A stretch of DNA of 35,250 nt from Micromonospora rosaria (GTDB lineage: Bacteria; Actinomycetota; Actinomycetes; Mycobacteriales; Micromonosporaceae), in assembly GCF_001567585.1 (NCBI RefSeq), contig NZ_LRQV01000069.1, positions 1-35,250 of the forward strand, given 5' to 3'. Below the pieces are notes generated by a model. It was not told the DNA's origin. It saw only the letters and a program-made list of their open reading frames with translations, and did not search any database. Made by a program: the position numbers and the translations under genes. Of this stretch, positions 16,406-24,085 are shown in pieces. Each line of letters begins with the position of its first letter. The stretch's first letter is position 1.

Positions 16406-16448
16406 CGGAGCGTCCACACCAATGCCCATGCAGGGCGCTTGCACCCAG

Positions 16449-17389
16449 CTATGCCAAGCGAGCAGTTCGATCAACAATTATCCGAGCGGCCATCTCCGCC
16501 TTCCGGCGAAGGGACGTGGCGGCGTCGGCGTAGAGCAGTGAAGTGATTTTCACCGCCGGCCCGCAGGTGGTTCCGACCACGAAGATCGATTTGTGCGGCC
16601 GCACCGACAAGCCACGGACGCCGCGCTCTTTAAAGAACGTCAGAAAATACTCGAGCAGGATTCGGCGACCTACGAGCCTGAACTGAGGAAAGGACAGCGA
16701 AGGGTTCTTGGGGCGCTTGTAGATGCCCAACGACCCGTCCCCGTCAAAAACCCCACGCCAGAAGTCGCGGGATTCCACCAAAGCAGAATCCACGTGGTCT
16801 CCGTAACGCCCTAGGGCGATCAGACGGTCACATAGTTTAAAGGACCGTACCGAGAACTGGCAGGAATTGCGCAGATAGTTCGTGCCCGAGATGCTACTCG
16901 TGGACCCCAGGAAGGTGCGGAGAGCTACGAGTTGATCGCGGTCCCGCTCGGCCAGCCCGACGGAGAGCTGAGGCTTGTGTCCTTCTCGATAGAAAATGGA
17001 GCCATCTGCGAACAGAAACCCGATCCAGTAGCAGGCGTCGGGGGTGAGGTCATCGAATGCCTCCTCACGGAGGGTATGAATCTCCGACGCAGCGGCACGC
17101 CGCGCCGAGTCACCAAGCTCCGGACGGACGCGTCGCTGATACCGTAGCGCGCGGAGATTTGGGCCAACGTAGCGCCCCGCAGATACTCCTGAGCAAGTTC
17201 TGAACGCTGCTCTACCGTCAGCTTTCCAACCGTTCGAGCCGGCACCCCACGACGACGAAGGATGCCCCGAATGGCTTGACGGGTCACCCCATGTTCCTGC
17301 GCAATCGCCGTCAGACTTTCACCATTTGAAGCCCGACTCACCACCTCTTGTTTCTGATGCTCCGAAAGCTTGCTAATCCAGCACCTCAC
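16449..17389 (-). pseudogene. LAGLIDADG homing endonuclease with two N-terminal HTH modules, one frameshift
   Basis: Starts with a GTG directly after the dnaB stop codon. The first frame encodes two similar HTH modules: EHQKQEVV...LTAIAQEHGVTRQAI...RRGVPAR and VEQRSELA...LAQISARYGISDASV...RRGVPLR. At about 17065-17090 the frame changes by one base. The second frame continues without stops from LREEAFDDLTPDACYW to 16449 and holds both LAGLIDADG motifs, WIGFLFADGSI and FWRGVFDGDGSLG, with both catalytic Asp present, and the closing LYADAATSLRRKAEMAARI typical of the family. Restored length is about 313 aa. G+C and codon use are well below the neighbourhood. It is a free-standing HEG rather than part of the intein. 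The frameshift may be decay or a sequencing error. Confidence 0.85.
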
Positions 17390-17605
17390 TCACACGATCG
17401 CCATGTCCACAAAACGAGACAGGTGAAGCTGTGCCGCCACAGTTATGGAATCAGTCGGACCATTTCTGTGTTTTGCAACAATAAAATCCGCCTCCCCGGC
17501 CCGAGGGGATTCCTTGTCGTAATAGTCGTCCCGATGTAGCAGAATGACGACGTCAGCATCTTGTTCGATCGACCCAGATTCACGCAAATCGGACAATTGG
17601 GGTCG
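17390..17605 (-). other. Recoded, GC-poor 3' end of dnaB
   Basis: About 72 codons from KRPQLSDLRESG to the stop. By hand count about 34 end in A or T, including ATA, AGA, CTA, TTT and AAA, which are rare in this genome; just upstream nearly every codon ends in G or C. The protein sequence stays that of a normal DnaB. The block includes the conserved RESG/SIEQ position (17572/17573), the site where the cyanobacterial DnaB intein sits, and continues without a seam into the endonuclease gene. Confidence 0.8.
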
Positions 17606-19720
17606 CTTGTCGGTGCGCTGCTCGGGGCCACGGTTGAGCTGGCTGACCGCGATGACCGGGCACTCGACCTCCTTGGCCAGCAGCTTCAACCCCCGGGAGA
17701 GGTCCGCGACCTCCTGCTGCCGGCTCTCCGTCCGCTTCGGCGAGGTCATCAGCTGGAGATAGTCGACCACGATCATCTTGAGGTCGTGCTTCTGCTTGAG
17801 CCGCCGGGCCTTGGACCGGATCTCCATCAGGTTCATGCTCGGGGTGTCGTCGACGAAGAGCGGGGCCTCACTGATCTCGCCCATGCACCGGGCCAGCTTG
17901 GTCCAGTCGTCGTCGGAGAGCTGGCCGCTGCGCAGCACGTGCAGCGGCACCCGCGCCTCGGCCGAGAGCAGCCGCATGACGATCTCGACCTTGCTCATCT
18001 CCAGCGAGAAGATCGCGGCGGCCTGGTTGGCCCGGATGGCGGCGTTGCGGGCGAAGTCCATCGAGGCGGTGCTGTTGTGCGTCGGCACCATGCCCCGGCC
18101 CGCCAGGTACAGGTGGTCGGGGTTGTCCACGGTGACGCAGCGGACCGGCACGCTGGGCACCGGGCGGACGGCCACGACGTGCCGGATGGTCGCCGGGTCG
18201 ACGTCGGCGGGGCCCCGGGCGGTGCCGGTGGCGGCGTGCGCCGCCCGCTTCCCGTCCGCCCGGAACACGACGTCCCCGGTGGCGAAGATCAGCCGGTACG
18301 GCTTCGGGTCGTCCGGCCGCAGGTCGAGCGTGGCCCGGTAGCCGAGGCCGACCAGCAGTTCCCGGACGTCCTCGACCAGTTCGGGCGTGGTGCCGGCGTA
18401 CCGCACCTCCCCGGTCGCGACGACCGCGCCGGCGGTGTCCAGCAGGCCGGCGAGCAGGTCCCGCCGCTGCGTCTCGGCGGCGCGCAGGTAGTCGGGGGGG
18501 ATGCGCCCGCCGGCCGCACCGTCGCCGAGGCAGGCCCCCAGCAGGTACGGCGGCACCACGAGGTTCCGCTCCGGAAGCTGGAGCGGAGCGCAGGTACGCA
18601 CCATGTGGTTGGGCCGGCCGTCGGCGGTCCGCAGGGTCGCGGCGATCTCGGCGGTGGTGACCACCGACTCGTGGTGGCCCTCGGCGTCGACCAGGGCAGT
18701 CGCCGGGCCCACCGGGAGCCCGGCGCCGAGGGCGGCCTTGCCGCTTCCGGCCGGGGCGGACAGGACCAGGTCCGGGCGGCGGTCCTGGACGGTGCTCGTC
18801 ACCCAGAGGTGTTCGGCGTCGGCCACGACGATGCTGCCGTCGGAGAACTCCACCTCGTAACAGGGGCGGCCGTGCCGGACCGCGAAGGCGTGGGTGACCG
18901 TGGTCGGGGTCCCGTCGGCGGCGAGCAGCCGGTCCCCGACGGCGACCTCGCCCATCGTGGTCCAGCCGTCGGGCGTGGGCAGCGGCGTGTCGAGCGCGAG
19001 GGCCTTGCCCAGACCGGGCCGGCCGGCCACGATGATCAACTGACCGGGGTGCAGGCCGTTGAGGAGCCGGTCCAGGTCGGTGAAGCCGGTCGGCACGCCG
19101 GTCATCACCCCGCCCTGGGCGCCGACCGCCTCGATCTCGTCCAGGGTCGGCTGGAGCATGTCGGCGAGGATGGCGAAGTCCTCGCTGACCCGCTTCTCGG
19201 TGATGTCGTAGACGGCCTGCTGGGCGAGGTCCACCACGTCGTCGACGTCCCGGCTGCCCCCGGCGGCCGTACCGTAGCCGAGCTGGACGATGCGGGTGCC
19301 GGCCTCGACGAGTCGCCGCAGCACGGCGCGTTCGCTGACGATGCGGGCGTAGTAGCCGGCGTTGGCGGCGGTCGGCACGGCTGCCATGCAGGTGTGCAGG
19401 TAGGGCGCTCCACCGATCCGGCCCAGGTCGCCGGAGTCGGCCAGGGCGGCGGCGACGGTGATCGCATCCGCCGGCTCGCCCCGGCCGTAGATCTCCAGGA
19501 TGGTGTCGAAGATGGTGGCGTGCACCGGCCGGTAGAAGTCGGTGGCCTTGAGGATCTCGACCACGTCGGCGACGGCGTCCTTGGACAGCAGCATGCCGCC
19601 GAGGACGCACTGCTCGGCGGCGATGTCCTGGGGCGGCGTCTTCTCGAACTGGCCCTCGCGCTGTGCCGGGGCCGGCCCGTTGACCCGTGGTTCCGTCCGC
19701 ATGTCGTCGGTGACCGACAC
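17390..19720 (-). CDS. dnaB: Replicative DNA helicase DnaB, intein-containing precursor
   Basis: Hexameric 5'-3' fork helicase. The 776-aa precursor contains a 310-aa intein; the spliced protein is 466 aa, normal for DnaB. An N-terminal helical domain (PPQDIAAEQCVLGGMLL, about 30-130) is followed by the RecA-like domain. The Walker A motif GRPGLGK is cut after its Lys (residue 239) and resumes as STASMDFARN. Walker B is KMIVVDYLQLM, then AVSQLNRGPEQR, DLRESGSIEQDAD and the C-terminus SRFVDMAIV. Start GTG 19720, set by GGAGGGGGG upstream; ATG 19702 is an alternative. From about 17605 to the stop the codons switch to about half A/T-ending. DnaA-box-like sites lie upstream, and a homing endonuclease gene abuts the stop. 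Confidence 0.95.
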   Translation of the reverse strand: MSVTDDMRTEPRVNGPAPAQREGQFEKTPPQDIAAEQCVLGGMLLSKDAVADVVEILKATDFYRPVHATIFDTILEIYGRGEPADAITVAAALADSGDLGRIGGAPYLHTCMAAVPTAANAGYYARIVSERAVLRRLVEAGTRIVQLGYGTAAGGSRDVDDVVDLAQQAVYDITEKRVSEDFAILADMLQPTLDEIEAVGAQGGVMTGVPTGFTDLDRLLNGLHPGQLIIVAGRPGLGKALALDTPLPTPDGWTTMGEVAVGDRLLAADGTPTTVTHAFAVRHGRPCYEVEFSDGSIVVADAEHLWVTSTVQDRRPDLVLSAPAGSGKAALGAGLPVGPATALVDAEGHHESVVTTAEIAATLRTADGRPNHMVRTCAPLQLPERNLVVPPYLLGACLGDGAAGGRIPPDYLRAAETQRRDLLAGLLDTAGAVVATGEVRYAGTTPELVEDVRELLVGLGYRATLDLRPDDPKPYRLIFATGDVVFRADGKRAAHAATGTARGPADVDPATIRHVVAVRPVPSVPVRCVTVDNPDHLYLAGRGMVPTHNSTASMDFARNAAIRANQAAAIFSLEMSKVEIVMRLLSAEARVPLHVLRSGQLSDDDWTKLARCMGEISEAPLFVDDTPSMNLMEIRSKARRLKQKHDLKMIVVDYLQLMTSPKRTESRQQEVADLSRGLKLLAKEVECPVIAVSQLNRGPEQRTDKRPQLSDLRESGSIEQDADVVILLHRDDYYDKESPRAGEADFIVAKHRNGPTDSITVAAQLHLSRFVDMAIV
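18074..19003 (-). other. Class 3-type intein in the DnaB P-loop, endonuclease domain collapsed
   Basis: A 310-aa protein-splicing element between Lys and Ser of the P-loop. It starts with Ala (ALALDTPLP), not Cys or Ser. It has His65 and Trp67 in block B (ADAEHLW), Cys289 in block F (VRCVTVD), Thr308 in block G, and ends His309-Asn310 followed by Ser. Ala1 plus the Trp-Cys-Thr set is the class 3 signature, in which the block F Cys starts splicing. The endonuclease motifs remain as LLGACLGDGA (154-163) and LLAGLLDTAG (183-192), but only about 20 residues separate them and the second catalytic Asp is Ala. Related mycobacterial inteins are about 100 residues longer. Splicing is probably intact; homing is probably lost. 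Confidence 0.9.
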
Positions 19721-19893
19721 GGGTCCCCCCTCCGCAGCGTCGGATCGGTCCCCGGCTCGACACCGGGGTGTGGCAACTTCCGACCGACCGGCCCGCTCGA
19801 TCGGGGGCCATCGCACGGCCGGTCCGGGGGGTAACCATACGGAACCCGAGGTCAGGGACTCAACATGGCCGGTGGACGAGTCTCGGGACAACC

Positions 19894-20010
19894 TGTGGAC
19901 AGCGGGCACCTAGATGTGCGCAGGGTGTGCACAGCCTGTGGACAACCGTTGGGGAATTCGCCGACGCACGCCCGTGACCTGTTGCAACTCGATCCCCACC
20001 CTGTGGACGA
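19894..20010. promoter_or_regulatory. Cluster of three DnaA-box-like sites upstream of dnaB
   Basis: TGTGGACAA at 19937-19945 is the exact complement of the box TTGTCCACA; TGTGGACAG at 19894-19902 and TGTGGACGA at 20002-20010 differ at one base. A looser GGTGGACGA lies at 19871. All share one orientation. They occupy the 396-bp gap between dnaB and the divergent membrane-protein gene and could link dnaB expression to DnaA or titrate DnaA. Confidence 0.5.
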
Positions 20011-20047
20011 GGATTTTCCGCTCAGGTCGGGGGCCGGATCGTCCCGT

Positions 20048-20053
20048 ACTATT
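20048..20053 (+). promoter_or_regulatory. Candidate -10 for the disordered membrane-protein gene
   Basis: TACTAT about 64 nt before GTG 20117, in an AT-richer patch. The -35 region is not clear. Confidence 0.3.
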
Positions 20054-20116
20054 CCTGCAACGGCGACACCTGGACAGCGGGTTGCACTTTCGGTTGAGAA
20101 GGGTCACGCTCCGGCC

Positions 20117-21955
20117 GTGAGCTACCGGGACTGGGGACGTGGGGAGGGCAGCCCCCGCGAGCCGATCGCTGGGTGGGCCGGCTCCGGCGATCCGCGCCCG
20201 GCCGCCTCCGACGCCTCGGATGCCGCCGACGCCTCGGCACGGTACCGCACGCCGAGCCGGCGGCGGGCCATCGAGCGGGGCCAGGACGAGCCGGTCGACG
20301 CGTACCTGCCCCGGTGGGCGCTGGAGTCCGGCGTCGAGCGCGCCGACGGCGGTGGCCGGCACGCGGCGGCCCCCGACGACGAGCCGGTACGCCCCCGGGG
20401 CGGGCGACGCCGGGCGGCGGAGGAGCCGGATGGGCGGCGGCCGGCGACCGGGTCCGTGGGCGGGCGACGCCGGGCGGCCGAGCCGACCCTGCGGGACGAG
20501 CCGGTCTCGGGGGTGCCGACGGGCTCCGAGCACACCCGGGAGTGGACCTTCGACCGCCCCCAGCAGGACGGGTACGTCGGGAGCCGGCGGGCCGAGTCCG
20601 CCGAGGACGACCCGGTGTCGGGGGTAACGCCGCGCAGCCGTCCGCGCCGGGCGACGTCCCGGCGGCCCGAGGTGGTCTGGAGCGGCCTGACGGAGTCCGG
20701 TGAGGGCGAGCCCCCGGCCTTCGCCGAGGGGGGCGAGCCCTCGGCCCCCGCCGAGGACGTGGCCGCGCCACCCCGCCGGAGCCGGCGCAGCCGGCGGGCC
20801 ACGGCGGAGTCCGGGTCGACGCCCCGGTCGGCGTCGGGGACCTGGCCGGGGTCGGGCACCTGGCCGGGTTCGGGGCGCCGGTCGCGGTCGGCGGAGTCGG
20901 GCCGGGACGGGACGGGACGGCGGGCGGCGTCCGGTGATCCGGCCGACCAGCCGCCGGTCGACCCGTGGGACGTGTCCGGCCTGCACACCTGGCAGCGGTC
21001 CGGGGCCGGCGACGACCGTGTCGACAGCACCGGCCAGTGGGACCGGTTGACCGACACCGGCCAGTGGAACGCGGCGGACACCGGCCGGTGGGACCTGGAC
21101 GACGACACCGGCCAGTTGGCGCGGCGGGCGGCGAACCGCTGGGCACGGCTGCCCGGCCCGGACGGCTGGGCGGAGGCTGACGAGTTCACGGTGGCACCCA
21201 CCAGCGGGACCGGTTCGCCGGTCAGTGGTGGCTGGGACGATCCGCCCCGCCCCGGCGGCGTCGACGGCGGCTGGTCCGGTGCGGATCGTGGTGAGCGCGG
21301 GGACCGTGACGACCGGGCGGATCCGGTCCGGCCCCGGTCGGTCGACGGTGGCCGGGTCGGGTCGGCGGAGCGGGGCACCGGTTTCTGGTCGGGTACCCGG
21401 CTGTCGGGGGACGACCCCCGCTGGGCGGAGCCGCCGCCGTCCGCGCCGCAGTCGCCGGTGGTCGGCTACCCCGCGTCCCGGCCGGCCACGATCCCCCGGC
21501 GGCGGGCCGCTGCGGGGCAGACCCGGGCGGCGGCCGGTCGGCGCGCCGCTGCGGCGGCGGCCCCGTCGTGGTCGCGGCGGATCGAGGAGGACCTGCTCGA
21601 CCCGGACCAGTCCGGGCCGTTCCGTCCGCTGGTCTACACGGTCGCCTGCTACCTGGTCCCGGCGTTCCTGGTCTTCCTGTGGCTGTTGACCCTCGACGGG
21701 CAGGCGCCGGCCGGCTGCGTCACGGACATCACCGGTGGTGGCTGCGCCTCGCCCCGGTCGCAGGCGTTCGGCTCGCTGGTGTCGGGCACCCCGCGCTTCG
21801 GCCTGGCGCTGGCCAGCAGCCTGGTGGTCGCGGAGTTGCTGCGTCGGGTCGGCACGACCTGGCGTCCGGCGACGATCGCGCTGGCCGCGGCGGTGATGGG
21901 CGGTGGCCTGTCCACGGTGATGATCAGCGTGGTGACCGGGCAGCCGATCGGTTGA
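20117..21955 (+). CDS. Large disordered protein with a C-terminal membrane domain
   Basis: A 612-aa protein I do not recognise beyond its architecture. The first about 490 residues are low-complexity and charged (Arg/Gly/Ser/Glu/Asp), with internal repeats GGRRRAAE and a run of TGQW-type units (about residues 305-335). The last about 110 residues contain three hydrophobic segments: FRPLVYTVACYLVPAFLVFL, a GSLVSG...FGLALASSLVVAELL helix, and TIALAAAVMGGGLSTVMISV, with two Cys in the loop between the first two. The start GTG 20117 is a guess, since no clear SD is present. It is divergent from dnaB and convergent with the rplI operon. Conserved neighbours suggest a lineage-specific envelope or cell-cycle protein, but this is speculation. 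Confidence 0.7.
   Translation: MSYRDWGRGEGSPREPIAGWAGSGDPRPAASDASDAADASARYRTPSRRRAIERGQDEPVDAYLPRWALESGVERADGGGRHAAAPDDEPVRPRGGRRRAAEEPDGRRPATGSVGGRRRAAEPTLRDEPVSGVPTGSEHTREWTFDRPQQDGYVGSRRAESAEDDPVSGVTPRSRPRRATSRRPEVVWSGLTESGEGEPPAFAEGGEPSAPAEDVAAPPRRSRRSRRATAESGSTPRSASGTWPGSGTWPGSGRRSRSAESGRDGTGRRAASGDPADQPPVDPWDVSGLHTWQRSGAGDDRVDSTGQWDRLTDTGQWNAADTGRWDLDDDTGQLARRAANRWARLPGPDGWAEADEFTVAPTSGTGSPVSGGWDDPPRPGGVDGGWSGADRGERGDRDDRADPVRPRSVDGGRVGSAERGTGFWSGTRLSGDDPRWAEPPPSAPQSPVVGYPASRPATIPRRRAAAGQTRAAAGRRAAAAAAPSWSRRIEEDLLDPDQSGPFRPLVYTVACYLVPAFLVFLWLLTLDGQAPAGCVTDITGGGCASPRSQAFGSLVSGTPRFGLALASSLVVAELLRRVGTTWRPATIALAAAVMGGGLSTVMISVVTGQPIG
21026..21120 (+). repeat. TGQW-type tandem coding repeat
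   Basis: Four degenerate 24-30 bp units, each with ACACCGGCCAGTGG or a close form, encoding TGQWDRLTD, TGQWNAAD, TGRWDLDDD and TGQLARR. Spacing follows the reading frame. Confidence 0.6.
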
Positions 21956-22077
21956 CCAGAGGACCGGCGGAGGCCGGTCCGGTTCGAGCGGGACCAGCCC
22001 GGACCGGCGGGGCTTCGGCCTGTCCCGGCCCATCCCGGCTCCCGGCCCATCCCGACGCCGTTTCCACCCCCCGACGC

Positions 22078-22111
22078 GACCGGGCCCGCACCGTGGGGTG
22101 CGGGCCCGGTC
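22078..22111. terminator. Bidirectional terminator hairpin after rplI
   Basis: GACCGGGCCCGCACC (22078-22092), loop GTGG, and its perfect 15-bp complement (22097-22111). It separates the convergent ends of the membrane-protein gene and the rpsF-ssb-rpsR-rplI operon. Confidence 0.8.
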
Positions 22112-22127
22112 GTCGTACGGCTCGGTG

Positions 22128-22574
22128 TCAGCCCTGCTGGACGTTCAGGTCGAACTTGGCCGTCACCTCGGGGTGCAGCTTGATCCGCACCGGGTAGGAG
22201 CCGGTCGACTTGATGTGACCGGCCAGCTCCAGCCGACGCCGGTCGAGGGTCGGACCACCGGCGGCCTTGACGGCCTCGACGATCTCGGCCGGGGTGACCG
22301 AGCCGAAGAGCCGCCCGCCGTCGCCGGCACGGGCCTTCAGGGTGACCTTCAGACCCTCGAGCTGGGTCTTCACCTCGGTGGCGTGGCCCAGGTCGCGGAT
22401 CTCGCGCGCCGCGCGGGCCCGCTTGATGACCGTGACCTGCTTCTCCGCACCCTTGGTCCAGGCGATGGCGAAGCCCTGCGGAAGCAGGTAGTTACGGCCG
22501 TAGCCGTTCTTGACCTCGACGACATCGCCGGGGGCACCGAGGCCGGAAACCTCCTGGGTCAGGATGATCTTCAT
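22128..22574 (-). CDS. rplI: 50S ribosomal protein L9
   Basis: A 148-aa ribosomal protein that binds 23S rRNA with its N-terminal domain. The N-terminus MKIILTQEVSGLGAPGDVVE, then GYGRNYLLPQGFA, is diagnostic; the long connecting helix and the C-terminal domain (LFGSVTPAEIVEAVKAAGG ... SYPVRIKLHPEVTA) complete the usual length. Last gene of the rpsF operon, 14 nt after rpsR, with GGAGG before the ATG. A strong terminator follows. Confidence 0.98.
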   Translation of the reverse strand: MKIILTQEVSGLGAPGDVVEVKNGYGRNYLLPQGFAIAWTKGAEKQVTVIKRARAAREIRDLGHATEVKTQLEGLKVTLKARAGDGGRLFGSVTPAEIVEAVKAAGGPTLDRRRLELAGHIKSTGSYPVRIKLHPEVTAKFDLNVQQG

Positions 22575-22588
22575 TTCGGTGCCTCCTC

Positions 22589-22828
22589 TCAGCGGGTGGT
22601 GGCCGTGTACGGCAGGAGCGCCATCTCACGGGCGTTCTTGACCGCACGGGCGATCTGCCGCTGCTGCTGCGAGGTCACGCCGGTCACCCGCCGAGCGCGG
22701 ATCTTGCCGCGGTCGGAGATGAACTTGCGCAGCAGCGCGGTGTCCTTGTAGTCGATGTACGTGATCCCGTCCTTGTCGAGCGGGTTCACCTTCTTCTTCG
22801 GTTTGCGAAGTGCAGCGGCCTTGGCCAT
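22589..22828 (-). CDS. rpsR: 30S ribosomal protein S18, cysteine-free form
   Basis: A 79-aa S18 recognised by DYKDTALLRKFISDRGKIRARRVTGV (split here: DYKDTALLRKFISD, then GKIRARRVTG) and the end NAREMALLPYT. It has no cysteine: where zinc-ribbon S18 proteins carry CxxC (as in KKVCAFCKD of Streptomyces) it reads KKVNPLDKDG, and the later Cys position is also replaced (VTGVTSQQQ). It is therefore a C-minus S18. Start ATG 22828. It binds S6 in the 30S platform, and the two genes share this operon. Confidence 0.97.
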   Translation of the reverse strand: MAKAAALRKPKKKVNPLDKDGITYIDYKDTALLRKFISDRGKIRARRVTGVTSQQQRQIARAVKNAREMALLPYTATTR

Positions 22829-22869
22829 TGCTCGGGCTCCTGGTTTGCGATCGCGGGCGCTCGGCGCCA

Positions 22870-23385
22870 TTAGAACGGGGGCTCCTCGTCGAAGTTGCCG
22901 CCGCCCGAACCACCGCGCGAGGGAGCCGGGGCAGCCGAGGCCCAGGGGTCGTCGAAGTTGCCTCCGCCGCCACCCTGGCCACCACCGCCACCACCGAAGC
23001 CGCCGCCACCGCCGCCGGAGCGGGACATCTTCTGCACCTTCGCCGTGGCGTAGCGCAGCGACGGGCCGATCTCGTCGACCTCCAGCTCGATGACCGTGCG
23101 CTTCTCACCCTCGCGGGTCTCGTACGACCGCTGCTTGAGCCGGCCGGACACGATCACCCGGGCGCCGCGCTGCAGCGACTCGGCGACGTGCTCGGCGGCC
23201 TGCCGCCAGACCGTGCACGAGAGGAACAACGGCTCGCCGTCCTTCCACTCGTTCGACGCGCGGTCCATGAACCGGGGCGTCGAGGCGACCCGGAACTTGG
23301 CGACCGCAGCCCCGGAGGGGGTGAACCGCAACTCGGGGTCATCGGTCAGGTTGCCGATGACCGTGATGGTGGTGTCTCCTGCCAT
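22870..23385 (-). CDS. ssb: Single-stranded DNA-binding protein
   Basis: A 171-aa SSB. The OB-fold spans about residues 1-110 (TTITVIGNLTDDPELRFTPS, VAKFRVAST, FLSCTVWRQAAEHVAESL, RVIVSGRLKQRSYE), followed by a Gly-rich disordered linker (GGGGGGFGGGGGGQ) and the acidic tip FDEEPPF, which recruits partner proteins such as repair and replication enzymes. ATG 23385 is chosen over ATG 23391 because GAGGAG then lies 6 nt upstream. It sits between rpsF and rpsR, the standard order. Confidence 0.98.
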   Translation of the reverse strand: MAGDTTITVIGNLTDDPELRFTPSGAAVAKFRVASTPRFMDRASNEWKDGEPLFLSCTVWRQAAEHVAESLQRGARVIVSGRLKQRSYETREGEKRTVIELEVDEIGPSLRYATAKVQKMSRSGGGGGGFGGGGGGQGGGGGNFDDPWASAAPAPSRGGSGGGNFDEEPPF

Positions 23386-23413
23386 GACCATCTCCTCGCG
23401 CACTCGTCAGTTC

Positions 23414-23441
23414 GTCGTACAGGCTCGCAGAGGCGTACGAC
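23414..23441 (-). other. Hairpin in the rpsF-ssb gap
   Basis: GTCGTAC (23414-23420) and GTACGAC (23435-23441) form a 7-bp stem with a 14-nt loop between rpsF and ssb. It may tune ssb relative to rpsF, or stabilise the message. Confidence 0.35.
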
Positions 23442-23482
23442 AGCGCCGACGAGGCTGATCCGGGCGTTAACGGGATTGACTG

Positions 23483-23773
23483 CTAGCGCATCTCCGGCCG
23501 GATGACCTTGGTGCGCAGCACGGACTCGTTGAGCCGGAGCTGACGGTCCAGCTCGGCCACCGCCGCCGGCGTCGCCTGCAGGTCGATGACGGCGTAGATG
23601 CCCTCGGTCTTCTTGTCGATCTCGTACGCGAGGCGCCGGCGGCCCCAGACGTCGGTCTTCTCGACCGAGCCACCCGCGGTCCGGATCACGTTCAGGTACG
23701 TGTCGAGCGACGGGGCGACGGTGCGCTCCTCGAGGCTGGAGTCGAGGATCACCATGACTTCGTAATGACGCAA
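23483..23773 (-). CDS. rpsF: 30S ribosomal protein S6
   Basis: A 96-aa S6: MRHYEVMVILDSSLEERTV, then YEIDKKTEGIYAVIDL and LRLNESVLRTKVIRPEMR. The first gene of the operon rpsF-ssb-rpsR-rplI. GGAGGTGAG lies 12 nt before the ATG. The upstream region is long and structured (see the leader entries). S6 forms a heterodimer with S18, which in many bacteria represses this operon by binding its leader. Confidence 0.98.
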   Translation of the reverse strand: MRHYEVMVILDSSLEERTVAPSLDTYLNVIRTAGGSVEKTDVWGRRRLAYEIDKKTEGIYAVIDLQATPAAVAELDRQLRLNESVLRTKVIRPEMR

Positions 23774-23801
23774 GACGTGCTCACCTCCTGTGGGCTATGC
23801 G

Positions 23802-23820
23802 GCCACGGTCCTTCCGTGGC
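23802..23820 (-). promoter_or_regulatory. Hairpin just upstream of rpsF (possible S6:S18 leader)
   Basis: GCCACGG, a 5-nt loop, then CCGTGGC, about 30 nt before the rpsF start codon. Many bacteria carry an S6:S18 binding hairpin here with a CCG motif; the match is suggestive, not diagnostic. Confidence 0.35.
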
Positions 23821-24085
23821 AGGAGGTCGTGCGTCGCGGCCCGCTCCGGGACCAGGGGATCCTGACCGGACGCGGACAACCGGACCAGGATACCCGGTGC
23901 GGACGATCACTCTCCGAGGTGCCCGCCCGACCCGCACGACGCTCCTCCGGCGGGCCCTCGCCAGCGAGCCCCGACCGCGACGGCGACCCGCCCGCGCCGG
24001 CCCCCGGCACCCGGCACCCCGGGGGGCGGCAGGCCCGATCATGGCAGCCCGTCGGGGACCGGCCCGAGCGTCGCCTGCCCGACGG

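Noticed and set aside
16410..16448. Displaced original dnaB tail downstream of the endonuclease gene
   Set aside because: The short gap before the terminator encodes nothing like the DnaB C-terminus on either strand, so the old tail was replaced rather than displaced, or lost.
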